A DNA stretch of 64,000 nt from JBFLYH01 sp964630235 (GCA_964630235.1 CAZVUO010000003.1:310001-374000); one strand, 5' to 3'. Counted from the first letter of the stretch, positions 1-8,018 are shown. Translations and numbers: made by a program. Notes: generated by a model not told the origin, from the letters alone.

Positions 1-172
1 GATCTAAATATCTCCCTTGGTTCAGTATTTTCTCGAGATAAATCACGGGCCGCAAAATAGTTAGGCTCTGTATTTCAGGACGGATGGTCGAATAATTCGG
101 AGCCACCTTTACAGACCCACAAGCAGAAACAAGGAATGCTAAACCAATTAACCAGACAGCGAATCTTGGCAT
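1..172 (-). CDS. lipoprotein, N-terminal part only (runs off left edge)
   Basis: Only the first 57 codons are in the window, so length and function are unknown. The ATG at 172 follows AAGGAG with 6-nt spacing. A short basic N-terminus, a hydrophobic run and the lipobox LVSAC put the lipidated Cys at residue 18. The mature part begins GSVKVAPNYS and continues with an L-x-I-x-x-P block. The lipoprotein at 653-1303 has the same order of elements after its Cys, so the two are probably paralogues within one envelope-protein locus. I infer a membrane-anchored, periplasm-facing protein. No named family was recognised. Confidence 0.7.
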   Translation of the reverse strand, partial: MPRFAVWLIGLAFLVSACGSVKVAPNYSTIRPEIQSLTILRPVIYLEKILNQGRYLD

Positions 173-210
173 TTGATTCTCCTTAAAGGTGTAAATTCCG
201 GGGATACCAT

Positions 211-320
211 ACTTAATTCGCCCGCGAATTAAGTGATATTGGGGACGTTGATAAGTATATAAATAGACCTTCAGAGTTGTAATAAGAAGCGCGGATACTT
301 ATATACTTATGAACGTCCCC
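211..320. repeat. palindrome plus long inverted repeat, REP/MITE-like
   Basis: Two nested signals sit side by side. 211-234 is a palindrome with 11-bp perfect arms and a 2-nt loop (ACTTAATTCGC and its complement). 241-261 and 300-320 are 21-nt inverted arms differing at one position; they begin and end with GGGGACGTT/AACGTCCCC and enclose about 38 nt. GGGGACGTT-type ends are common in short palindromic elements mobilised by IS200-like or REP-associated tyrosine transposases; that is background knowledge. No transposase is present here. The right arm ends 8 bp from the stop codon of the gene at 328-630, so it could also act as a transcript-end hairpin. Confidence 0.75.
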
Positions 321-327
321 ATTCCCC

Positions 328-630
328 CTATTGCAGACCGGTATCAAAATAAACCACGTTATAGAGAACTGCGGCTTTAAGGTTGGCGTAGTATGGATTG
401 TCAAATAAGATCACGCTATTATGCCGGGCTTCCCGGGACATTTCCAAGTACATACGGTCGGTAAACCAAAGTGACACACCAATTTCCTGCCAACCGCTTT
501 CTTCTGCTCGGGCAGTATTCTGGCAAACCATACCTGAAACGGACATGAATACCACTAGCACAAGCAACCGAAAAGGACTGGGAACTTTCAAAGTTTTGAA
601 ACTCTGGTATCGCAGACATATCGGAGGCAA
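328..630 (-). CDS. small exported protein, unknown function
   Basis: Encodes about 100 residues if translation begins at the TTG at 630. That start is preferred because a perfect AGGAGG lies 8 nt upstream and the upstream gene stops at 653, leaving a 22-nt operon-like gap. An in-frame ATG at 687 exists but would overlap the upstream gene and lacks such a site. Residues about 20-36 are hydrophobic and a possible signal peptidase site follows (TARA/EES near residue 42), so export is likely. The mature part is only about 58 residues and rich in aromatics near the C-terminus. It probably belongs with the lipoprotein gene just upstream. No family recognised. Confidence 0.55.
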   Translation of the reverse strand: MPPICLRYQSFKTLKVPSPFRLLVLVVFMSVSGMVCQNTARAEESGWQEIGVSLWFTDRMYLEMSREARHNSVILFDNPYYANLKAAVLYNVVYFDTGLQ

Positions 631-652
631 TGGTGGGTCCTCCTGGCGGAAA

Positions 653-1303
653 TTATTGCCGCCTTCGTTTGATAGATACCAAGTCATCCAATAAGGATCC
701 TATTTGATCCGTCGGAGATTGAACATTTGCAAAATAAAGCACCTCTCCGGACCTTCCGTCGAAAAGCAGAGCGGTCAATGAGAACCCAGACTGCAGGGTC
801 CCCTTCAAAGAGCCGACCCTAACCCGATCGCTCATGAGGGCTAGAAAATTTTCCCGAGACCGTGAAAATCCCTCCATATGAACGACCAAGAAATAATCCT
901 GATCCTTTTTTCGTAGGTAATCCCACAGAAAATGATCAGCTTTGATACTAAGGGTATTTTTCGTTTTGACGAGTATGTTCCTGATATAGGAAACATCACC
1001 CGCAATCCCGCGAGCTTGGTCTTCCGGGATCATTCCCATTGGGATCAAATTAAAAATATTTTCTAAACTGGCACGTAGCTGATTAATAGTATTTTCTATC
1101 ACCTGAGAACTATCGGCTTTACTTCCCACATCGCCAGGGTATTCGTATCTGGTGACGTCCACCAATGGTTGGACAATGGCCAGTTCTTCGATCGTGCTTA
1201 TCCTCTGTTTCAACTGGGGGTCAATTTTGACGGTGCTGCAGCCAGAAAGTAGTGCACCCAGCAACAGGAAGGCAAATATGGCCTTAGCGCCTCTGTAAAC
1301 CAA
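653..1303 (-). CDS. lipoprotein, unknown function
   Basis: A 216-residue protein with a type II signal peptide: hydrophobic residues 8-19 and the lipobox LLSGC with Cys at residue 22. The start is a TTG at 1303, which keeps the signal peptide intact. After the Cys, STVKIDPQ and an L-x-I-x-x-P block match the arrangement in the truncated lipoprotein at 1-172, suggesting tandem duplication. The rest is mixed alpha/beta without a motif I recognise. It is followed after 22 nt by the small exported protein at 328-630, so the two are probably co-transcribed. Expected location is the inner face of the outer membrane or the periplasmic side of the inner membrane. Confidence 0.7.
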   Translation of the reverse strand: MVYRGAKAIFAFLLLGALLSGCSTVKIDPQLKQRISTIEELAIVQPLVDVTRYEYPGDVGSKADSSQVIENTINQLRASLENIFNLIPMGMIPEDQARGIAGDVSYIRNILVKTKNTLSIKADHFLWDYLRKKDQDYFLVVHMEGFSRSRENFLALMSDRVRVGSLKGTLQSGFSLTALLFDGRSGEVLYFANVQSPTDQIGSLLDDLVSIKRRRQ

Positions 1304-1401
1304 AGCCTGTTCCCCCCTGGTAACAAGGATAAACGGATTCTATGATTATTTGACCGTTATTTCACCTGTTTATTACAGAAAATTGTGCAATTGGATCCCG
1401 G

Positions 1402-1525
1402 CCCTCTTCACCCTCTCCCCTCTTTCCTAAAGAGGGGCTAGGGGAGATTACTCCTAGTTCATCAACTTCTAGTTTGGAAATTTATGAGTAATCCCCCTTA
1501 CTCCCCCTTTAGAAAAGGGGGAGGG
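1402..1525. repeat. dispersed repeat family B, copy 1
   Basis: Contains CTTTCCTAAAGAGGGGCTAG and, further on, a run of ACTCCCCCTTTAGAAAAGGG type. Each half is itself an inverted repeat, so the transcript would fold into two hairpins. Closely matching copies lie at 3043-3182 and 3848-3918. The 274-bp gap between the genes at 653-1303 and 1578-2666 holds nothing else that I can see. Confidence 0.8.
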
Positions 1526-1577
1526 ATGCGTGTCATTCCGGGGACTCCTTCCCCTATTTTCTGCGGCAAATCACCTA

Positions 1578-2666
1578 TTACTCAGCAGGCTGGGAAGCGG
1601 CTGGGGACAGGGAGACCGAATAATCCTGATTGACCGTTAATTCCACCCTGGCGTCGCCGGCCGGCCGCTCGCTCTTTTTATCCGCAAACATCGCATCCAA
1701 CCGGCGGATACCTGGATGGGTGTCCGCGTCGCCGGCCAATTGCATCCCTATATAGACCGGCACTGGGACCTGTCCTGAGATTTCAAGGGTATACAAACTG
1801 GCCGAGAGGGTGCGGGTCCCCCTTCTGTTCATGTTCGTATCGTCCTGAGTATCATAATACGTTTCTTGAACAGAGGCGTCATCGCGCCGGATGATCTTTC
1901 CCGTGATCTTATCACCCACCGCGATCCGCCGGGTCACCAGTTCCCTGTATTCCGTGGCATAGGTGCCCAGGGTTTCCTGATGCCGGCTGACAATGCGTCT
2001 TTCCATATAATGTTGCAACAGCGTGATACCTACGACTGCCAGCGCTATCACCCCAGCCACCAGCAGGGCCGAATAGCCGGTCATAGCGCTGAACTGTTTG
2101 CCGATCAAAGCATGCGTCACTTCCTGTGCCGGTGTGAAGCTGGCGCCGAAGTCCTTGGCCAGCACGACCAGCACCAGGTACAGGGGCACGAGCCCGATAA
2201 GGGCGATCACGATCTTGATCACGGAAACCAATAAGCTCAGGTCCGACACATTTTGATAGTGGCCTGAAAATAGCGGTTTGTAAAACGAGACCAGGGAAAA
2301 GGTTTCGTCGAGTTTGCGCGCGACGGGCATGGCATTATAGTGCGGGATCTGGGTATAGCGGCGGGCAAGCGGGTCAAAGTATTGGTATTGGCCAGCGCCG
2401 TCCTGGTAACCCCGCAAGCCGCCCAGGTGCGTAAAGGACGCAGTTGAGGAGGTGAACAACCCCATGAAAATGGCGAATACCATAAAAAACGCGATCAGAT
2501 AAAACATGATCAGGGGAAGAATCAGCTCGAACCGTTTGGCCTTGAACCCCCAGCCAAAGGCGGCAACCATATCCAGGCCAACCAGGCCCGAGAAAAACCT
2601 GAGTAAAAAATAGCCCCCTGCCAGGAAGAGCGAAAAATAAACCAGGACAGCCACCAGGGTTCTCAT
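1578..2666 (-). CDS. membrane protein with four predicted helices, unknown function
   Basis: A 362-residue protein. Hydrophobic segments at about residues 5-27, 48-72, 148-170 and 195-218 look like transmembrane helices. A soluble loop of about 75 residues lies between helices 2 and 3, and a beta-rich soluble domain of about 140 residues follows helix 4. The C-terminal part contains ITGKIIRRDD and QVPVPVYIGM stretches, which could be an exposed beta-barrel-like domain, but no enzyme motif is visible. The ATG at 2666 follows AAGGGTGG. It stands alone between repeat-filled gaps on both sides. A DUF3592-like protein is one possibility, not supported enough to assign. Confidence 0.6.
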   Translation of the reverse strand: MRTLVAVLVYFSLFLAGGYFLLRFFSGLVGLDMVAAFGWGFKAKRFELILPLIMFYLIAFFMVFAIFMGLFTSSTASFTHLGGLRGYQDGAGQYQYFDPLARRYTQIPHYNAMPVARKLDETFSLVSFYKPLFSGHYQNVSDLSLLVSVIKIVIALIGLVPLYLVLVVLAKDFGASFTPAQEVTHALIGKQFSAMTGYSALLVAGVIALAVVGITLLQHYMERRIVSRHQETLGTYATEYRELVTRRIAVGDKITGKIIRRDDASVQETYYDTQDDTNMNRRGTRTLSASLYTLEISGQVPVPVYIGMQLAGDADTHPGIRRLDAMFADKKSERPAGDARVELTVNQDYSVSLSPAASQPAE

Positions 2667-2811
2667 GCTTCCACCCTTTCAATATTAGCTCGGGAACGTC
2701 TATTCATTGCTCTTGGAGGCAAGGAAGGGGACCTCCGGGCAAAATATTTTATATGCGGATTCTATACCTTTTGACTTGAATTTCGCCCTTTTATTACAGT
2801 TTTATATGTTA

Positions 2812-2844
2812 CTGGATTCCGGCTTTAAGCATGCCAGAATGACG
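2812..2844. repeat. dispersed repeat family C, short fragment
   Basis: Reads CTGGATTCCGGCTTTAAGC then ATGCCAGAATGACG; in reverse complement this is the start of the same repeat seen at 46843-46952, 56174-56266 and 59240-59354 (GTCATTCYGG ... GCCGGAATCCAG). It is the first of three different repeat types in the 532-bp gene-free gap 2667-3198. Confidence 0.6.
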
Positions 2845-2850
2845 ATCTAT

Positions 2851-2975
2851 GGAGCCCCCCGGGCAAAGCCCGGGGTACCAACTGCACCCCTCGTTACCTC
2901 CTCTTGGCGACATCCCCGGAGCAACCATTCCGCATTCACCCCCGAGCAAGCTCGGGGTGCCCTGCGGAGGGGATG
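2851..2975. repeat. dispersed repeat family A, copy 1
   Basis: Begins with a hairpin GGAGCCCCCCGGGCAAAGCC and ends with CTCGGGGTGCCCTGCGGAGG. Its core CGACATCCCCGGAGCAAC recurs at 8019-8140 with only a few changes, and in shortened form near 11930-11985. Short reading frames run through it but differ between copies, so I treat it as non-coding. It may act as a folded spacer between transcription units. Confidence 0.8.
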
Positions 2976-3042
2976 GGAAATACAAGACGCGGTCCAGGCA
3001 GGCCTGGACCCTACGAAGAACCTAGCGCGGCTGGCGTGGTTG

Positions 3043-3182
3043 TTTCCCCCTCTTTCCTAAAGAGGGGCTGGGGGAGATTGCTCCTCATTCATCCACTTGG
3101 AGTTTGGAACTTTATGAGTAATCCCCCTTACTCCCCCTTTAGAAAAGGGGGAAATTACGGGTTATTCCTGCGGGTGGCTGGC
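3043..3182. repeat. dispersed repeat family B, copy 2
   Basis: Nearly the same as 1402-1525, including CTTTCCTAAAGAGGGGCT and the run ending in GAAAAGGGGGAAATTACGGG, with an added tail GCGGGTGGCTGG that also ends the copy at 3848-3918. It completes the gene-free gap 2667-3198, in which I see no credible coding sequence. Confidence 0.8.
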
Positions 3183-3198
3183 ACCTTGCCCTAGACCT

Positions 3199-3777
3199 TT
3201 AGTTCGACTTGATCTCTTTTTGCGCTTGATCCCGCGCTTTCATCGCCGCGGCGGCCAATTCCTTGTCCGCGTAGTTTTCAGCGAGGCTACGGCAGGCATC
3301 GCTTTCGCGGAGGATGTATTTCCACGCCTTGTGCTGCAGGGCGTGGTCCAGCAGGTTCAGCCAGCACTGTCGGACCTTCGGGTAGTCGCCCAGCTCCTCG
3401 GCGGCGATGCCCATGGCGCGCGAGAACTTGTCGTCCATGCCCGCGATGTCGCCCAGGGTTCCCAGAACATTGCCAAAGCTGAAAAAATATTCGTACAGGA
3501 CCTTGAGCTCGAACTGCCCCAGGCAGGCCTGCATCACGTCGCTCCCTAGTACGTCCCGCGCCTCCGCGTACCGTTCCAAGTCCATCAGCACCCAGGCTTT
3601 CCGCATCGTGGCCTGGCCGAGAAAATCGCCGGTCAGGACCAGACGCTGGTCCGGGTCCTGCTTTTGGGGGCCGAGGAGCTGGTCCCAGACCTTCAACGAT
3701 TCTTCGAAACGGCCTTCGCGGGCCAGGCCTGCGGCCTGATTGAACAAAGCGATCAGTTCGGGGGATATCAAGGACAT
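3199..3777 (-). CDS. TPR-like helical repeat protein
   Basis: A 192-residue, entirely helical protein without signal peptide or membrane segment, so probably cytoplasmic. Residues about 8-32 (LFNQAAGLAREGRFEESLKV) match the tetratricopeptide pattern of small-large-aromatic positions, and at least two further helix pairs follow (around ERYAEARDVL and GNVLGTLGDI). Such scaffolds bind partner proteins; no partner is evident here. The ATG at 3777 has only a weak ribosome binding site. The gene stands alone, with family B repeats on both sides. Confidence 0.65.
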   Translation of the reverse strand: MSLISPELIALFNQAAGLAREGRFEESLKVWDQLLGPQKQDPDQRLVLTGDFLGQATMRKAWVLMDLERYAEARDVLGSDVMQACLGQFELKVLYEYFFSFGNVLGTLGDIAGMDDKFSRAMGIAAEELGDYPKVRQCWLNLLDHALQHKAWKYILRESDACRSLAENYADKELAAAAMKARDQAQKEIKSN

Positions 3778-3847
3778 AGTAAGGGGATTTTATGCCGATT
3801 CGGGAGGAATGGCACGGGTTTATTTCGGAAATATTCGGCCTGCACTC

Positions 3848-3918
3848 GCCTCTCTTTCCTGAAGAGGGGCTGGGCGAGATAAGGGGGAATGATGGGTTAT
3901 TTCCGCGGGTGGCTGGAA
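3848..3918. repeat. dispersed repeat family B, copy 3 (shortened)
   Basis: Has CTTTCCTGAAGAGGGGCTGG and the shared tail GCGGGTGGCTGG, but the middle block present in the copies at 1402 and 3043 is missing, as if deleted between two short stretches. Confidence 0.7.
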
Positions 3919-3989
3919 TCCTTTCCCGCGTACCAAAATAAGAAACAGGGGCCCGTTATCTCGGCCCCTGTTATTGCGCCGGCCGATCA

Positions 3990-4859
3990 TCAGGTCGGGA
4001 TTTTGCCGCGGTATTTGATGAATGTGCCCTGCTCCAGCTCCTCCAGCGCCTGTTCGATCTCCGCGTGGGTGTTCATGACCATGGGTCCGTACCAGGAGAT
4101 GGGCTCGCCCAGCGGTCTGCCGGAGATCAAGAGCAGGTGCGCGCCCTGGGCACCGCTATGCAATTGCACACGATCGCCGTCCTGGAACAGCACCACGGTC
4201 CCGTTACCCAGAAAGGCTGGATGGCCGGGGAACAAAGCCTTCCCGCCCAGGACATAGGCGAAGACCGTGTGCCCTTTTTGGACCGGCTGTTCCAAGTCCG
4301 CATTGGCCGGCACTTGGATGTCCAGGTAAACCGGGTCCGCGAGGTCGTCCTCCACCGGCCCCCGCGCCCCGCCCACCTTGCCGGCAATGACCCGCGCTTG
4401 CGCGCCATTGTGCAGTTCTGCGGCCGGGATGGATGCGCTGCCGATGTTCTGGTAACGCGGGTCCCGCATCTTGAATTTGGACGGCAGGTTGAGCCACAGC
4501 TGGAACCCCTGCAGTTTCCCGTCAGCCGTGCCCTGGGGCATTTCCTGGTGAATGATGCCACTACCGGCTGTCATCCACTGCACGTCCCCGGCTGCGATAC
4601 TGCCCTTATTGCCCAGGCTGTCCTGGTGCTCCACCTGGCCGGCGAGCACATAGGTGATGGTCTCGATGCCCCGGTGTGGGTGCCACGGGAACCCGGCCTG
4701 AAAATCCTCGCGCCGGTCAGAACGGAAATCGTCCAGCATCAGGAACGGATCGAACTTCGGTAGTTGATGGAAGCCGAACGCTCGTTTTAGCCGCACGCCC
4801 GCACCTTCGCGGGTGGGCTGGCTGTGATAGATTTCTTTGATCTCCCGGATGGCTGCCAT
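3990..4859 (-). CDS. pirin family protein
   Basis: A 289-residue bicupin of the pirin family. The N-terminal cupin carries the conserved block PWHPHRGIET (two metal-binding His) near residues 60-70 and IIHQEMP near residues 103-110, which supply the remaining His and Glu ligands known from pirins. Bacterial pirins are cytoplasmic; some oxidise quercetin and others regulate metabolism, so the substrate cannot be told from sequence. I chose the ATG at 4859 because GGAGAGGGG lies just upstream and the protein then begins MAAIREIKEI, as typical pirins do; an in-frame GTG at 4898 would add 13 residues. The gene is monocistronic and faces the lipoprotein gene at 5111 divergently. Confidence 0.9.
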   Translation of the reverse strand: MAAIREIKEIYHSQPTREGAGVRLKRAFGFHQLPKFDPFLMLDDFRSDRREDFQAGFPWHPHRGIETITYVLAGQVEHQDSLGNKGSIAAGDVQWMTAGSGIIHQEMPQGTADGKLQGFQLWLNLPSKFKMRDPRYQNIGSASIPAAELHNGAQARVIAGKVGGARGPVEDDLADPVYLDIQVPANADLEQPVQKGHTVFAYVLGGKALFPGHPAFLGNGTVVLFQDGDRVQLHSGAQGAHLLLISGRPLGEPISWYGPMVMNTHAEIEQALEELEQGTFIKYRGKIPT

Positions 4860-5001
4860 GGGATCCACCCCTCTCCAGTTTTCGTGCAGGTTAGACACCG
4901 GCCGGACGCCAAGGAAAACCCTGCCCGTTCCATTTTTATCCGCCAGGAAAATAGCACGGACCTCTGGAAAAACCCTTCCATCTGATATATACTTGTCCTA
5001 T

Positions 5002-5041
5002 CCGGCTGCAACGCCGCAGGTAGGCGTTGGCCGGCTTTTTT
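5002..5041 (+). terminator. terminator-like hairpin in the leader of the gene at 5111
   Basis: An imperfect stem (CCGG..AACGCC paired with GGCGTT..CCGG) is followed directly by CTTTTTTG. No plus-strand gene lies upstream, so it could be an attenuator in the leader of the lipoprotein gene or a terminator of an unseen short transcript. Confidence 0.4.
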
Positions 5042-5110
5042 GTATCCCCGCATCGCCGCGGACCTGTTCCGCGCAAAACTGCCGAAAGGCGCCCCTTGAG
5101 GAGCAAGCTC

Positions 5111-5617
5111 ATGAAGCAGTGGCTGGCTACGGTTTTGGTCGTATTGGCTTTTTCGTTTTCAGGCTGCAGTAAACCTACCGATCCTGCGCCGGTTTCCACT
5201 AACACGCCCGTCGTTGCGCCCACAGCCGCGGCCACGTCCACGGCCACACCCACTGCCGGTGGCGGCACACTGCCCACGCCTACACCCATGCCTACGGCTA
5301 CGCCGATGCCCACGGCCACACCCAGCGGCACGCCCTACACCGTCATGTACGAGATCATCACCACGGATACCAACTGGGTGCAATTTACCTATCTCGATAA
5401 TTATAATGCCTACCCGACCAACATCACCAGCGGTCCTTGGTCGCAAACCGTCACCATGAACTCCGGGTTCAAAGCCGAGCTGGTGTGCGCTTATACCGGC
5501 CCCAACCCACTAAGCGCGGCGGTTACCGTGAATATTTATGTGAACGCCGCGCTCGTGGCCACACAATCCCGCACTGGAGTAGTGCCGGCCTTTACCACCG
5601 AGTACTGGCTGCCGTAG
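5111..5617 (+). CDS. lipoprotein with Thr/Pro-rich spacer
   Basis: A 168-residue protein, one of the few plus-strand genes. The ATG at 5111 follows GAGGAG with 7-nt spacing. The type II signal ends in the lipobox FSGC with Cys at residue 19. Residues about 20-75 are a low-complexity Pro/Thr/Ala spacer with repeated PTATP and TPMPT units, of the same style as the linkers in the secreted proteins at 6338 and 35785. The folded part (about residues 76-168) is probably an all-beta domain: alternating hydrophobic residues, several Trp/Tyr, and AVTVNIYVNA near the end. It may present a small beta domain away from the membrane. No family recognised. Confidence 0.7.
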   Translation: MKQWLATVLVVLAFSFSGCSKPTDPAPVSTNTPVVAPTAAATSTATPTAGGGTLPTPTPMPTATPMPTATPSGTPYTVMYEIITTDTNWVQFTYLDNYNAYPTNITSGPWSQTVTMNSGFKAELVCAYTGPNPLSAAVTVNIYVNAALVATQSRTGVVPAFTTEYWLP

Positions 5618-5658
5618 CCCCGGGCTCCGCGCGGGCCGGACGGCGCGTCCGCGAAATA

Positions 5659-5695
5659 AAAACACCCTCGCCCCCAAAAGGGGCGAGGGTGTTTT
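5659..5695. terminator. bidirectional rho-independent terminator
   Basis: A perfect 16-bp stem (AAAACACCCTCGCCCC and its complement) with a 5-nt loop, flanked by A-run and T-run. It lies between the convergent genes ending at 5617 (+) and 5722 (-) and serves both. Confidence 0.92.
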
Positions 5696-5721
5696 AATAA
5701 AAAAGAACCAGCGCCTTCCGG

Positions 5722-6126
5722 TTACTGGTTAACGACTGTCACCCGAACTTGAAAAACCGGGGGGATCTGCGAGGCCGAATTGGACCACAGCAGGGTGACG
5801 ATACCCGTGGAAATGCGGTAAGCGTAATCCGTGGTGCCTGAGGCCGTGTCGTCCAGCGAGACCGGCAGGGCGTAAAAATCGTCTCCGGTCCGGGAGATAT
5901 AACAGACCACGGTCGAAGTGGCGCCGGTCGTCCCGTCCAGGACGACCGCTGGGCAGGCCAGGTCCAGACTGGCGGCCGCGTACTGCGGTGTAACATCCTG
6001 GGTATAGACGGTCTGCGAACCAGGCCCTGCGGGCCCGGTCGGCCCCACGGGGCCCTCTTTTCCACAAGCGGCCAGCGCGACCATCAAGCCTATCCCGGAC
6101 ACGATCATGAACACTTTTTTCGTCAC
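5722..6126 (-). CDS. lipoprotein with short collagen-like segment
   Basis: A 134-residue protein. The GTG at 6126 is chosen because GGGAGG lies 7 nt upstream and the signal peptide then starts MTKKVFMIVSG; a longer reading frame upstream has no such site and would overlap the promoter at 6146-6174. The lipobox LAAC gives a lipidated Cys at residue 21, followed by GKEGPVGPTGPAGPG, four collagen-type Gly-x-y triplets. The remaining 95 residues are predicted beta-rich, with two Cys that could form a disulfide. Short Gly-x-y necks often trimerise surface lipoproteins; that is inference here. It is convergent with the gene at 5111. Confidence 0.7.
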   Translation of the reverse strand: MTKKVFMIVSGIGLMVALAACGKEGPVGPTGPAGPGSQTVYTQDVTPQYAAASLDLACPAVVLDGTTGATSTVVCYISRTGDDFYALPVSLDDTASGTTDYAYRISTGIVTLLWSNSASQIPPVFQVRVTVVNQ

Positions 6127-6145
6127 AGTGTATCCCTCCCAAAAT

Positions 6146-6174
6146 GATATAGGCCTATTATTTATCAATTTCAA
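6146..6174 (-). promoter_or_regulatory. sigma70-like promoter of the gene at 5722-6126
   Basis: On the minus strand TTGAAA (6174-6169) and TATATC (6151-6146) are separated by 17 bp and sit just upstream of the ribosome binding site. Confidence 0.5.
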
Positions 6175-6337
6175 TCCGCGCGCAATCTTAAAAACCGGAA
6201 ATACGTCCAATATTGCCGCGCTTCGTCATCGCAACATTGTCATGTTGTATAGACACCGGAAGCTGATCGAGGTTTTGGTGGTTTTACAGAATCCAGCGTC
6301 AGCCAGACCAGGGTCCAGGAACTCCCGAAGCTCCGTA

Positions 6338-7984
6338 TTATTTCACCAGCGCCACTTTGAGCACCGCGATCTCCGTACCGGCCTTGAAAACCCGGGCCAG
6401 GTATGCGCCGGGCGCGTGGTCCGCGCAATCCCAAGTAAGATAAGCCCCCGGTCCGCTCAGTGTTTCGGACAGGGTGGCCACGCGCTCACCGGCCGCGTTG
6501 TAGATCTCCACCTTCACCGCTGCGGGCTGTTCGAGGTTCAGGATGAAGCGCATGCGTTCGCGCGCGGGGTTGGGATAGGCGACCACTTCCCTGCCCGCCA
6601 GGTCCACGGCCGAGACCGCGCTGGTGGCGGTGGTGGTAGGGGTGAAGGTCCTGGTCCAGGTGGCCGTGGGCGTGACCGTGGGCGTGAAGGTCGCGGTATA
6701 AACCGGGCTCTGGGTACTGGTCGGCGACCGCGTAAAGGTAGGCGTCGCGCTGAGCGTTGCGGTCGCGGTGCGGGTCGCGGTGGGGGTCACGGTCTGGGTC
6801 GGGGTGAAGGTCGGCGTGGGGGTGAAGGTCGGGGAATGGTAGTGTTTGACATAGATCTGGTCAACCCCGGAGGAGTTGTTCTCTCTCCAAGCCACATACG
6901 GCATACCATTGGCGACTGCCAAATCTGGATTCCAGATCGCCCGGTTGACATCCAAATTCAACCTCGAACCGATCTGCACCCAACTGGCGCCGTTCCATTG
7001 TTTGGCATACAGATAATATTGCGAGCCATTGGATTCGCGCCAAGCCACATAGGGCGTGTCGTTGAAGATGGCCAAGCTGGGATACAACGCGTTGCTGTTA
7101 GCGTCCACGTTCAGGCTCCCGCCCATCTGCACCCAGGCCACGCCGTTCCAGCGTTTGACATAAACCTGATTGTCGCCCGAGGCGTTAGCCTCGTACCAGG
7201 CCACGTAGGGCAAGCCGGCGGAGATGAACAGGCTGGGTATGGCGGCAGGCCGGTTGACATCCACGTTCAAACTGCCGCCGTTCTGCAGCCAGGCCGCGCC
7301 GTTCCAGCGTTTGACATAGACCTGGGTGTTGACCGTTCCGTTATACTCGTGCCAGGCCACGAAGGGCGTGGCCGCCGACATACCCATACTGGGTGCATAG
7401 GTGCTCATGTTCGCCTGCACATCCAAGAGCCCGCCCAATTGCACCCAGGCCGCGCCGTTCCACCGGGTCGCGTAGAGGTCCCTGGCTGCCAGGCCTTCTG
7501 ACCAGGTCACATAAGGGGAGCCATTGTAAATGCTCAGATCGGACCTTGACTTGGGTTCGCTGGTATCCACATAAATGCCCCCGCCCAACTGCTGCCAGGA
7601 ACTGCCGTTCCAGTATTTCACGTGGATCTGGGTATTGCTGGTTGCGACCTCCTCGAGCAGGGCCACATAGGGCGTGCCATTGTAGAAGCTCATTACCGGT
7701 TCGCCAGCCGTTCGATTGGCATCTGTATTCAATATCCCGCCCACCTGCACCCAGGCCGCGCCGTTCCAGTGCTTCACATAGTTGTGCCCCAGGAACATCT
7801 CCACGGCTTCCGTCCAGGATACATAAGGAGTAGCGCCGTTGGCGACCAGGCTGGGATTGCCGGCGTTCTTATTGACGTCGTTATTCAAGCTCCCGTTGTC
7901 CTGCACCCAGTCCGCCTGGGCCAGCGAACCGAAGAGCAGGATGGCAGCCACAGCGTTGAACCCGGTCCTAAACTTATTGTTCAT
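6338..7984 (-). CDS. secreted beta-propeller-like repeat protein with FlgD/T9SS-like C-terminal domain
   Basis: A 548-residue exported protein. Residues 1-24 are a signal peptide ending in LAQA. Residues about 25-385 contain six to seven units of roughly 55-60 residues, each with P-Y-V-x-W-x-E, a [VI]-Y-V-K-x-W-N-G-x-x-W-x-Q block and a G-G-x-L-N-x-D-x-N block; this periodicity resembles a sialidase- or Kelch-like beta-propeller. Residues about 388-455 are a low-complexity Thr/Pro linker (PTFTPT units). The last 80 residues (from VVAYPNPARERM) match the FlgD Ig-like/T9SS type A sorting domain, also found at the ends of the two proteins at 35785 and 39274. I infer a surface or released binding protein. 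No catalytic residues were recognised. Confidence 0.75.
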   Translation of the reverse strand: MNNKFRTGFNAVAAILLFGSLAQADWVQDNGSLNNDVNKNAGNPSLVANGATPYVSWTEAVEMFLGHNYVKHWNGAAWVQVGGILNTDANRTAGEPVMSFYNGTPYVALLEEVATSNTQIHVKYWNGSSWQQLGGGIYVDTSEPKSRSDLSIYNGSPYVTWSEGLAARDLYATRWNGAAWVQLGGLLDVQANMSTYAPSMGMSAATPFVAWHEYNGTVNTQVYVKRWNGAAWLQNGGSLNVDVNRPAAIPSLFISAGLPYVAWYEANASGDNQVYVKRWNGVAWVQMGGSLNVDANSNALYPSLAIFNDTPYVAWRESNGSQYYLYAKQWNGASWVQIGSRLNLDVNRAIWNPDLAVANGMPYVAWRENNSSGVDQIYVKHYHSPTFTPTPTFTPTQTVTPTATRTATATLSATPTFTRSPTSTQSPVYTATFTPTVTPTATWTRTFTPTTTATSAVSAVDLAGREVVAYPNPARERMRFILNLEQPAAVKVEIYNAAGERVATLSETLSGPGAYLTWDCADHAPGAYLARVFKAGTEIAVLKVALVK

Positions 7985-8018
7985 GATGGCTTTTCCCCCC
8001 GGACTTCAAGATGTTCAT

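Noticed and set aside
213..404. 63-residue minus-strand frame
   Set aside because: It runs through the inverted repeat and the end of the gene at 328, with no start context.
2707..3060. Possible protein-coding frames in the gap 2667-3198
   Set aside because: They run through repeats of families A, B and C and are not kept in the other copies.
5002..5041. Riboswitch in the leader at 5002-5110
   Set aside because: Only a simple imperfect hairpin with a T-run is visible; no conserved aptamer features could be recognised.
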